This document shows positions 41,612 to 50,476 of a stretch of 64,000 nt of DNA, in pieces; position 1 is the stretch's first letter; every line of letters starts with the position of its first letter. The stretch lies in NCBI GenBank assembly GCA_014529385.2, contig CM043953.1, forward strand, positions 69,606,372 through 69,670,371, written 5' to 3'. The position numbers and the translations under genes were made by a program. This DNA is from Adiantum capillus-veneris. Its lineage: Eukaryota; Streptophyta; Polypodiopsida; Polypodiales; Pteridaceae. Below the pieces are notes generated by a model. It did no database searches and was not told where the DNA came from. It saw only the letters and a program-made list of their open reading frames with translations.

Positions 41612-43873
41612 TTAGACCTCTTGTACATATTCCTTGTCTTCTTCTTCACTGGATGATTCCAGGGCTTCATGTTCACTTTGATCTTCACCTGTGTTTTTCT
41701 CTTCTTCCTTATCCATATCTTCTAGATCATTGTCTCCTCTTCTCTTAAACATTTTAATCCTTTTTCCTGCAATGGGAATCTTTACTTCTGTACCATCTAG
41801 TTCAGACAAGCTGTAAGTAGCATTTTCATGCACATGCTTTACAACATACGGTCCAAACCATCTTTTTGAGAACTTACGCATGACTGTATGCTGGTTATCA
41901 AGGCTACTATCATACACTAAAACCCAGTCACCTTTGTCAATTGCTTTGCTCTTGAGTCGATGTTGCTTATCAAAATAGTCCTTGTTTTTCAACCTTGCAT
42001 TTTTGAGTCGTTCTTTTGCAGCTTCAATGTCTCCAGGTCTTCTCTCTAGCTGCCTTATACGCAGTGCAAGGAGATCTTCCCTACTAAGCCCCTCTTGCCA
42101 AGGTAGTACATTCCATGTAGGAATTGTATCTTCAATCGGCATCACTGGCTTTTGACCATACATTAGCTCCGCAGGCATGTAGCCAGTTACTGAGCTATGT
42201 GTTGTACGATCAGCCCATAAAGCATATGGTAACAGTTTTGGCCACTCACCAACTCTTCCTTCGCAAGCCTTGGCCAAAGCTTTGATGATAGGAGGATGCC
42301 CTCTTTCACTCTTTCCATTGCCTTCAGGGTTGTAAGCTGTAGTAAGAGAAAGCTTGATCCCTAATCTAGAAAAGAACTCCCTTGCTTCTTCGGCATCCAG
42401 TTCACCTCGATCTGCAGTGATTTTTCCCACACAACCATAACGGCAAATCACCTCATCAAGAAGGAATTTGCACACAGCTTCTGTGGTCTTAGCTCTTAAT
42501 GCTCTTCCTTCAACCTGGTTAGTTAGGTCCTCTCGTGCAAGAACCAAGTATCTCATCTGCCAGAGTCCTAAAGGCATCGTGACTAGATCCACAACCCATT
42601 TATAGTGCATGGCTAGTGGATATGTAGGGTGCAATCCATCACGATGTCGAACATTTGAATACATTTGACAAGTTACACATGACTCTACAAACTGAGATAC
42701 ATCTTTATACATACCCTTCCACCAGTATTTTTCTTTCAACTTGGAGAAGGTTGCCCACACACCCCTGTGTCCAGCCCATAGACTCTCATGAAACTCTTGC
42801 ATGAGCTTTACTTGAGTCTCTTTTTTACATATAACCCGTTGTGGTGTAGCACCCTTTTGTTTAGGATGCTTCCACAAGTAACCATCCCTTAAAAAGTACC
42901 CATATGCTTTCCTGCGTATCCTCTTGAATTCTTGTTCAGACCAATCATCCTGTTTTGTTAGAGTTCTCAAGTACCTTCCAATAGAAAGCCAATCACCTTC
43001 ATAAAGATCTTTCAAGAACAATTCAAGTGAATTAGTCATGCAGACATTGTTACCTTTGACATGAGAGATAGAATAGAATTTTGTGCCTACATCATCTCCC
43101 TCATCAATCATTTGTGACTCATCTTCATACCTTGCCCTTGATAGCATATCTGCCACTGTATTTTCTTTACCTGCAATGTGCTTAAACTCGGGATTTAAGG
43201 ACTTAATGTAGGCAATCCACCGCAACATAGCAATGTCTGGTGTTGAGCAGCTTGTAATCATCCCAAGAAGTGGTAGACAATCTGTTTCAACAACCACACA
43301 TGTACCAATTAGGTACTCTTTCCCACTTTTCAAGGCTGTAACCATACCCCATAACTCTCTCTTTATCTGTGGATAGTTTCTTTGGCGAGCACTTAGTACC
43401 TTTGCTCCAAATCTTACCACATACCTGTGTCCTTCTTTGTCATCTTGCCCTATTGCCCATCCAATCCCTGTAGGACTGGTATCTACTGTCACAATCACTG
43501 GCCTTTGACACTCATAGTCTACCTTTCTTAAAGTCGTTGCTGACTGGAGTAACTCCTTTAGCTTTTTCATAGATTTTACATGTGCTTCTGTCCATTTAAA
43601 CTTTTGATTCTTTCTAAGCAGCTGATAAAGAGGATCAGCTACATGTGCATAATGTGGAATCCAAATAACATAGAAGACACATGCTCCCAGAAACCTTCTA
43701 ACCTCAGTGATGCTAGTGCATGTTTCTTTCATTCTTTGGATGGCATCTACCTTTGATGGACAAGGTTTCCTACCATATGGCCCGTACATGTGCCCCACAA
43801 TGAGCACTTCTTTGACACCAAACATAGACTTTTTCCCTGACAATATAAGATTCACTTCTTCCAACCTAGACAA
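41612..43873 (-). CDS. Gypsy pol, RNase H and integrase part
   Basis: A 753-residue open frame. The N-terminus is the end of the reverse transcriptase (thumb/connection, VDAIQRMKETCTSITEVRRF), followed by RNase H-like sequence (VIVTVDTSPTGIGWAIGQ; ETDCLPLL; NTVADMLSRA). The integrase begins with an HHCC zinc finger (FHESLWAGHRG ... CVTCQMYS) and a catalytic core with VVDLVTMP, TADRGELD and a Glu in GNGKSERGH. A C-terminal SH3-like region (KRWFGPYVVKHVHENATYSL) and an acidic tail end it; no chromodomain is seen. It overlaps the preceding RT frame by 22 bases in another frame. Integrase inserts the cDNA into the genome. It needs frameshifting, or has been separated by mutation. Confidence 0.85.
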   Translation of the reverse strand: MSRLEEVNLILSGKKSMFGVKEVLIVGHMYGPYGRKPCPSKVDAIQRMKETCTSITEVRRFLGACVFYVIWIPHYAHVADPLYQLLRKNQKFKWTEAHVKSMKKLKELLQSATTLRKVDYECQRPVIVTVDTSPTGIGWAIGQDDKEGHRYVVRFGAKVLSARQRNYPQIKRELWGMVTALKSGKEYLIGTCVVVETDCLPLLGMITSCSTPDIAMLRWIAYIKSLNPEFKHIAGKENTVADMLSRARYEDESQMIDEGDDVGTKFYSISHVKGNNVCMTNSLELFLKDLYEGDWLSIGRYLRTLTKQDDWSEQEFKRIRRKAYGYFLRDGYLWKHPKQKGATPQRVICKKETQVKLMQEFHESLWAGHRGVWATFSKLKEKYWWKGMYKDVSQFVESCVTCQMYSNVRHRDGLHPTYPLAMHYKWVVDLVTMPLGLWQMRYLVLAREDLTNQVEGRALRAKTTEAVCKFLLDEVICRYGCVGKITADRGELDAEEAREFFSRLGIKLSLTTAYNPEGNGKSERGHPPIIKALAKACEGRVGEWPKLLPYALWADRTTHSSVTGYMPAELMYGQKPVMPIEDTIPTWNVLPWQEGLSREDLLALRIRQLERRPGDIEAAKERLKNARLKNKDYFDKQHRLKSKAIDKGDWVLVYDSSLDNQHTVMRKFSKRWFGPYVVKHVHENATYSLSELDGTEVKIPIAGKRIKMFKRRGDNDLEDMDKEEEKNTGEDQSEHEALESSSEEEDKEYVQEV

Positions 43874-45060
43874 AATTTATCACAATCATTTATGTGATTT
43901 ACCACAAACCTGCGACATCCCTTGAGATCCAAAGCTTCATCTTTGTCATTTTCTTCACATCCTTTGATAGGCAAATCATCAATGAAAGGCATTGTGATTT
44001 GAGGAATAAAGTCACGTAAGACCTTATTCATCCCATTCATCATATGTGCAACCGAGTTGGTTGCTCCCTGTGGCAAGGTACACATCCTTACCAAACCCAA
44101 AGGTGTCCTCATGGTTGTCAAGTCTCTGCTTTCGATTGCAAGCTGAAATTGATCATACCCTGAGTAGAGATCCCCCATTGAGTAAATTGCCCTCCCTGCA
44201 AACGCCTCTGCAAATTCATCCACAATTGGACCTGTACCTACATTTCTAATTGTCACCTTGTTCACTGGTTGCATATCTTGGATGAAGCGTAGAGAACCAT
44301 TCTTCTTTGGAACTGTGAACCACCTGTTTGAGTATGGAGCACAAGAAGGCTCCAAGATTCCCATTTTGATTTTCTCATTCAGTAGCTCTACTAACTTTGG
44401 CAAATGAGCCTTTGGAACCGGAATAGGCCGCAGATTCCAAGGCACATGAGGTATTGTGAAAATTACCATAGGAGCTACAATATAAGGATCAACACATCCT
44501 ATCTCATGTGGCTCAAATGCAAAAGCCTTACCATGCTTTGAAAGCATTTCTTTGAAGCACTTTGTCTCCTCCTGTGTTAGAAACTCCTCGCAACCAATCT
44601 GCAACTCTTGAAAAGACTCCTTTATGAAGGTATGTCCGATCTTTTTAGGATTCCGCAAACTTGGTTGTAAAGAAGCCTGTTCAATCTTTTCCCTGTTGTT
44701 GGGTGGTAAGGGTGAAGCTACTGGTTTCACCTTCTTTGCTACACTCTTGTATTTAGTTTCAACATGGACTTCTGGGCCTACTGTTTGGCTTTCTTTAAAA
44801 GCTTCTATTACTTGATACATTTCCATAGAGCAAACTTCCACAACTTCATTTTCAAGATGCAAACTAGACCTCATTATAGCATCAAGCTCACCCATAGTAT
44901 CTACAAAAGAAACTTGTTCACACAAACCCAAAACATTTTCAGTAGGCTCTAGCAACCCACTCTTTTTCATGCACATTTGTACATTATGCACATATTGCTT
45001 ATCACATCTCTTCAAATCTTCAAGTTTTGTAAAACATACTGATCCATTCTTTGTTACCAA
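43852..45060 (-). pseudogene. Gypsy pol, reverse transcriptase part
   Basis: Open for about 402 codons. Reverse transcriptase motifs: PKAHLPKLVELLNEKIKMGI, WFTVPKKNGSLRFIQDMQPV, YSMGDLYSGYDQFQLAI, LPQGATNSVAHMM and the catalytic FIDDLPI (two Asp at the active site). The frame is out of phase with the protease segment upstream (which ends at 45138) and shifts again near 43870 before the RNase H-integrase frame. The first codon of the open frame is not an ATG, so it is a segment of a larger polyprotein rather than an independent gene. Homology is strong; the breaks probably are mutations. Confidence 0.85.
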
Positions 45061-45137
45061 GGAGCTCTTTGAAAATGCTTCACCTATTTTTGGATCAGGC
45101 GAGACCCTTTTTCTTTCTGTACCACTGCAATCCCGCT

Positions 45138-46382
45138 TTACAATGGTACTTGGCCAAAACCCATCATTTCTCTATGATCATGAAACTCTTTGCTCACCTT
45201 TGGTAGAGGATGTTCTCTGAGGTTGTCACGATTTCTTTCATGGTTTACACAAACTGTGAGAAATTGGACAGCACGTTTACCATCTTTGCTACGTATCCTA
45301 GCATATGCTGAACCATCGTCCATTACCTTTGTTTCCATTCGAACTCCCACAATGTAGGGCTGTCCAAGGATGAGATGATATGAAGATGTATCCTGTACAA
45401 AGAAGTTTTGGTCAATCTTTACATCACCTATTGTCACCTTCACACCTGGACATGCTGCATACAATTCACCGGATGAATTGTTTGCCACTTTTACCATCCA
45501 ACCATGATCTGTGTTCATTGGCCATTTGCACTTGTTGTAGAGACTCTTTGACATTATGTTTATTTCTGAACCATGGTCAATCAAGGCAACAAATGGCTCT
45601 TCAAGATCACCTACCTTGACCAAAGTTTTTGTAGTAGCCCTTGCCCAATGACTTCGTGAATAGTAACTCCTAGGAATATCTTCAACTTCTTCATCATCAT
45701 TTGAGAAATGCACTTGCTTCACTCTCCCACTAGATTGGTAGCATCCTACCACAGCTCCATCATTCTCCTTATTTTGCAGTTGCATCCCTTGTGTCTTTGA
45801 GGTTTCCCCTTCAACCTGTGGACGAGAAACTTCAGCAAGGGTTTGCCTCTTTCTCTTGATGATGTCAATGATCTCCTCATGGAATTCTCGCTTTGCAATG
45901 CCAAGAACTTCTCCCAAAGTAAACTCAATCTTGCTATTCAAGATCCTTTCCTCCAAGACTTTCTTTAAATCTGTAGCAACCTCAATATCAGATTGTAGTT
46001 TATAAGTTGGGCCTTTTGTCTTACCTTTCGTTGGCTCTTTCTTCTTTCCTGTTGTAGACTCCTCCATGAGTACTTCAGGTGGAGATGCTCCTTGTGTTGA
46101 GGGTGTTTGAGAAGGCATTGAGTCGCTTCTTCCCCCACTTCTAGAAGCTCTTTTTGATGGTCCTTCATCAGCATTCTCACGTCTGCGCTTCTCTTCTACA
46201 ATTGCCTCATTTTGTTGGAATTTTGTAATGTAGGCATGCACTGACAATGAGTCCACTGGATCATTCCATCCCGTTTCTAGACGTATGCAATCACCTACTT
46301 CATGTAGAATCTCTTTTGTAAGCTTTCCCTTTTTAGCTAATTGCATGACATTTGGCCAAATTTGACCATGATGGTCACTCAC
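45138..46382 (-). CDS. Gypsy protease segment of pol
   Basis: 414 codons in a frame -1 relative to gag; it opens with GTG inside AAGAGGTGAGTGACC, overlapping the gag stop by a few bases, with no ATG at that point. The first ~200 residues are charged and low-complexity (ENADEGPSKRASRSGGRSDS). The retropepsin core is VGDLEEPFVALIDHGSEINI, with Asp-His-Gly instead of the usual Asp-Ser/Thr-Gly, followed by the hydrophobic YHLILGQPYIVG. Function is to cleave the Gag-Pol polyprotein. A stop at 45138 separates it from the reverse transcriptase. Confidence 0.75.
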   Translation of the reverse strand: MSDHHGQIWPNVMQLAKKGKLTKEILHEVGDCIRLETGWNDPVDSLSVHAYITKFQQNEAIVEEKRRRENADEGPSKRASRSGGRSDSMPSQTPSTQGASPPEVLMEESTTGKKKEPTKGKTKGPTYKLQSDIEVATDLKKVLEERILNSKIEFTLGEVLGIAKREFHEEIIDIIKRKRQTLAEVSRPQVEGETSKTQGMQLQNKENDGAVVGCYQSSGRVKQVHFSNDDEEVEDIPRSYYSRSHWARATTKTLVKVGDLEEPFVALIDHGSEINIMSKSLYNKCKWPMNTDHGWMVKVANNSSGELYAACPGVKVTIGDVKIDQNFFVQDTSSYHLILGQPYIVGVRMETKVMDDGSAYARIRSKDGKRAVQFLTVCVNHERNRDNLREHPLPKVSKEFHDHREMMGFGQVPL

Positions 46383-47512
46383 CTCTTCATCACAAAATGT
46401 TCAATTTTTACTCCATAAGTAGCTGCCTCAACTGAAGAGGTGGCATGCTTGGTTGCCATATCTTCAACTAAGGTTTGCATTCCCCCCTTCCCAAAGTTAG
46501 TTCTCAAGGGTAGACCTGTCTCTCTTAAGTGGATTTTACCATCCTTAAAAAAGACAACATCTTTTGACAAAGCATCACTAAAATCATCACAATCCCTTCT
46601 TACATGGTTTGTACTATCACACCAAATACATCTATTAACAAACCCTTCTTTGGGCTGTTGTCTTTGCCTAGGAAGTGGCCCTGATGGTTGGCCTTTTTCT
46701 TCAAGCTTTGCAAACTTCACCTTCAAGTCACGCATTCCCTTCACAAGCTCATCTAGCATGGACTCATCAAACTTAGGAGCGATAAAAGTAGGCTTTACCA
46801 TTTTGTCAGAAGTTGAGGTGGAAGGACTTGTAGTGTTTACTACCATCTTGTCCCTTCTTCTTTGTCGTTTGGCAAGCAGTGAGACAGCACCTTCAACCTC
46901 ATTCCAGTCGGTCTTTAGTCCTTGCTCAGCATCTTTATCTTCAAGAAGAAGCTCCAAATTTTCTTGAAACTCTTTACCTGCAGCTTGTAAGAAAAGATCT
47001 GTCTTCTCTGCATCTAGTGTGGCCCTTTCTGTCCTAGTGAGTTGTGCATAGCGCCGCTCAAATTCCCTAAGTAGCTTTGTTATTGATAGTCCTTGCTTTG
47101 GCTTGACTACCCATTCTAAGAATGTCCTTTTGGTCACTCTCTCCGAGTCCTCCATGAAATATTCCTCCTTTAAAGCTACTTTGAGTTCTTCCCAATTTCT
47201 CCCATGCCCATCTTTAATTGCTCTAACATGCTCCCTAATTTCTGGAGCAACAACTAGCTCAAAGCTTTGAATCATCTCACCTTCTGACACGTGATGCAGC
47301 TCCATCTCCTTCACATACTCGCGTAAGTACTTGGTTACATCTTTGCCATTGAACTGATCCATTCAGTTGACGACCGCTTGTATGGCCTTTGTTGCTGAAA
47401 TCTCCCTTCTTTCAGTAGCATGTTGTTGTTGCATGAACATTGCAAATGCTCGAAACATTTGCATTGTTGCTGGGTCAAAATGCATACCCTGTTGCTCAAC
47501 ATGATCACCCAT
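46379..47512 (-). pseudogene. Gypsy gag with one in-frame stop
   Basis: From ATG at 47510-47512 (MGDHVEQQGMHFDPATMQMF) the frame meets a TGA at 47363-47365, followed immediately by ATG and a further 327 residues to TGA at 46379-46381. Features: capsid-like helical region (FNGKDVTKYLREYVKEMELH ... IQSFELVVAPEIREHV, ... FLQAAGKEFQENLELL) and a single zinc knuckle CIWCDSTNHVRRDC (CX2CX4HX4C) near the C-terminus. Gag forms the virus-like particle and binds RNA. Whether the TGA is a mutation or the ATG directly after it is a genuine start is undecided; I favour a mutation because the upstream part is gag-like and in frame. Confidence 0.75.
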
Positions 47513-47539
47513 GGTTACCCACAAACTCTCACCCTAGCA

Positions 47540-47559
47540 GTTTCGCGTCGGGTTCACCA
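47540..47559 (-). other. Primer binding site of the gypsy element
   Basis: Minus-strand TGGTGAACCCGACGCGAAAC, six bases from the LTR edge (47566). The TGG start is as expected for the tRNA CCA end; I did not identify the tRNA. Confidence 0.75.
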
Positions 47560-47565
47560 AAAATA

Positions 47566-49573
47566 TGTCGAGAAATTTGCGGTCTTGCCAGGAAAGCACC
47601 GGGCTTATGGCTGTGAGAGTTTGTGAGAGAACTCAACAAAAACTATATGAAGGAGTTAAACCATGGATGCCATGAAGACTAGGGTTTGGAAAGAAGTGCA
47701 ATCAAAGAAGACTCACTCTTTCTCTCTTGCACTCACACACACACAAAGAAAGAACGCAAAAGAGAATGTCAAAACAATACGAAGATGAAAACATCAAGGC
47801 TATGGTCATATCGTATCATGGGTAATATGAAAGGGTTAATGGATGAGTTAATGGCATTCAATCTTGGCTGACCAAATAGGCTACGAATTGTTCTTTGGAA
47901 TTGTAGTTTTGTGCTTACCATAATATATATATTTTGCCTAGTGATTGGGATTAATTGTGTGTACAAATCCTCTTGGTTCATAGCAAGATAACTACGCTTA
48001 CATCAAAAGAAAAATTATAGTCTATGAGAGGTAGTATGATGGGATCCGGTGATAGAAGTATTTCATTGAGCCTTTCAGGGCCGAAGAGAAACACTATACG
48101 TTGTTGAAAGTGTATTTTACGGCTAATCCATACGTTAATTCTAATAGATCGTACAGAGTGAAAGCGATAGAAATGATCATCATGTGGGTTATTCATCTAG
48201 GATAGTATGTGAGAAATGTAGATACGAGAGAAGTGAAGAGATGAGAAGTTTCCCTCCCAAGCCCTATTCTTGCCCGTAGGCAATAAGGATACTGCGGGGA
48301 GAGATGTACCTGTAGCGAAGAGAACCTAGAGAGGATGAATTACTAAGAATGAGAGAGATAGGTTTGGTTAAGGAGATGAGATTAGATACATATATATATG
48401 TTGGATTAGAGATGAAAATGAAAACAACAAGAAATCAAGAAAACATCAATGTAGAACACATCTTACTTGAAACCCTTCGGCACCATTATTGATGGGAGAG
48501 AGAAGAAGAGGGGAGAATTCAACGTTGATTGATACGCCAAGTACAACACCTTTTTTGATTAGAGTTGATCCTCCAAGGATGGCGTACAAGAATGGCTAGT
48601 TTTCCTCTAGGAGAAAGTGTAGACTTGGGCTTATGTTAATGGGGTTAAGTACAATTAGGCATTACTACTCACTCCCTCAAGAATTCCTCTCATCAATGGC
48701 TTGAATGCTTGAGTTCCTTCCAAGGAAGAAGAGGTCCCCTTTTATAGGTGAAGGGAACCCACAAGGGTTTACACAAGAAGAGAGGAGCCAGTGTGAACAG
48801 GAATTGGAAAAGTTGGAAATGAGCTGTCCCTGCATGATGTGGGCAGACTGGGGTCCAGTATTTTGATCATATCTCCTCAACCGTAGCTCCAAATAAAAAA
48901 GTAAAAATATGGGCAAAAACTTCAGCTCATTAGCTACGATTTTCATTTTAAAATCATTCTCCAATTCGGATTGGAACCTTGTGTAAAAAATTCATCAAAA
49001 TAGGGTCCATTTCTGGCAGCAAAAGTCTTCATGTGGTCCCCTTAGCTTAGACTTTCATTTGATTCCAAAGGACACCTCATGCCATATGAAAGCATGACAT
49101 TGCTCCTTGACAAATTTTTGTAATCATGCTTGCAATAATGCATTAAAATAAGTGTATCTTTGAAATCATGCCACCTAGTGTCCCACTAGGATTTGATTCT
49201 CTCCTAGTAGCTATTTAAAAAGAAATATAAGAAAAGTATAAAAAATACATAGAATATATATATATTGGAGTTTACCCTAGATATAGGATCTAGCTAGGGT
49301 GTGAGATGATAATGAAATAGTAGAAATAAAGAATCAATGCTTTTTGCCCCAAGTTAAAGAGGCGGAGCTATTGACACTTTTCCCATAGTATTTTTTTGAT
49401 GGTAAAGTAAGAATACATTACCCTTGAGATAAATAATAAGATGAGATAGAAAGCTTATTTTTATACTTACATATGCATATGTACATTATAGGAAATATAA
49501 TTATGTATCTAAAAAAAATACAAGATAGATTTTGTAGCATGCGTTCCCACTATGTACGTGTCATAGCACGACA
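47566..49573 (-). repeat. 5' LTR of the gypsy element
   Basis: 2,008 bp, identical in length to the 3' LTR, about 11 substitutions apart and no indels. It drives transcription leftwards, towards gag. Confidence 0.95.
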
Positions 49574-49577
49574 ACGT

Positions 49578-49967
49578 ACATGCTTGATCCTATCCCCTTG
49601 TTGGCAATACGCACTATCGCATCCATTCGTCTTAGCTCCCATTTTCTTCGATGCGAGACAGGGTGTTGGGGCAATGGAGAAGAGTGAAATCGAATGTGCA
49701 CATTATGCTCACTGCAAGTTTGAGAGTCTGAGTACCACACACTACTAGAGTGCTCAACTTTTGGTCACATCCGAACTTGATTCTCTCACATTTTCAGCCA
49801 TGATGTAGACCTACACACTTTCGTCTCCCAGCCAAAGTGTGGGCTCTCCATTACGACTCTAATCACCACAATTTTGGAGCATCGAGAGTCACTCATCAGC
49901 CATACACATACTACATCACATGTAACTTTGGTCCCATAGGTCATATTTGACCTTCGAGGACGATAAT

Positions 49968-49971
<4 letters not shown>
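49578..49971 (+). pseudogene. LINE copy C, C-terminal ORF2 and 3' end
   Basis: Continues the sequence broken at 39541: YMLDPIPLLAIRTIASIRLS, then CTLCSLQV and YHTLLECSTF (zinc motif), then the 3' end GACGATAATAAAA and (TC)n. One in-frame stop replaces a codon in EE.NRMCTLC and another follows CTLCSLQV. Confidence 0.85.
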
Positions 49972-50016
<45 letters not shown>

Positions 50017-50110
50017 CTCATCATGAAGTCTGAGCGCTAGCGTTTAGACTTCATGATGAGTTTGAGAAATATTTGCAAGAGGAGAGTATGATAGAGGGAG
50101 TGAGAAAAGC
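49972..50110. repeat. (TC)n-hairpin module 3' of LINE copy C
   Basis: (TC)n 49972-50013, then AAACTCATCATGAAGTCTGA, CGCTAGCG and the inverse AGACTTCATGATGAGTTTGA, then a tail (CAAGAGGAGAGTATGATAGA) that is the inverse of the arm at 28587-28610. So LINE C sits in the (TC)n arm of this foldback family. Confidence 0.8.
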
Positions 50111-50244
50111 AACAACGGATTCTTCACAAACTAAACCTACATCATCTTTAATCGTACTTTAATTTGTTTCTGTCTCTCACCATCACGCCCTACACTTTTC
50201 CTTTTAAAATCTCCATGCGGGCTGAGCACTAGTGCTCCCTCAAA

Positions 50245-50248
<4 letters not shown>

Positions 50249-50320
<72 letters not shown>
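50249..50320. repeat. (GA)n microsatellite
   Basis: 36 GA units, followed by GATTTTGAAAGGGTGAAGGT, the same flank as after (GA)n at 29781. Confidence 0.95.
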
Positions 50321-50325
<5 letters not shown>

Positions 50326-50476
50326 GAAAGGGTGAAGGTGAAAGAGGTTGAGAGAATGACTAGATAGGATGCAACAACCCAATTAATTAGACCACTAAAT
50401 AATTAATCTCTCTCCCTCTTGCTAACAATATTTTCAGCCATCACAATCTCCATGTGGGCATGAGGAGAATAAATCT

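Larger units (their letters stand above)
39546..49573 (-). mobile_element. Full-length Ty3/gypsy LTR retrotransposon, 10,028 bp
   Basis: Two 2,008-bp LTRs with termini TGTCG...CGACA, flanked by ACGT (39542-39545, 49574-49577), inserted in LINE copy C. About 11 differences between LTRs (about 99.5% identity) imply a young insertion. On the minus strand it carries gag, protease, reverse transcriptase-RNase H and integrase in that order, which defines Ty3/gypsy. The genes carry a stop in gag and frame breaks in pol, so this copy is probably not autonomous now. Confidence 0.93.
34670..49971 (+). mobile_element. LINE copy C, split by two nested insertions
   Basis: LINE sequence occupies 34670-36840, 37613-39541 (to the gypsy target duplication) and 49578-49971. 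It starts just before the ORF1 ATG (TTATTTTACATACAATG), so it lacks the 5' UTR, and ends GACGATAATAAAA followed by (TC)n (49972-50013). It is more diverged than A and B, with many stops, a short deletion near 36130 and an in-element duplication at 39364-39465. A 764-bp inverted-repeat element and a 10-kb gypsy element lie inside. Confidence 0.9.

Noticed and set aside
46379-47512. Spumavirus or pararetrovirus origin of the 10-kb element
   Set aside because: Two long LTRs, a tRNA-type primer site, integrase after RNase H and no envelope or movement protein make it an ordinary Ty3/gypsy element.
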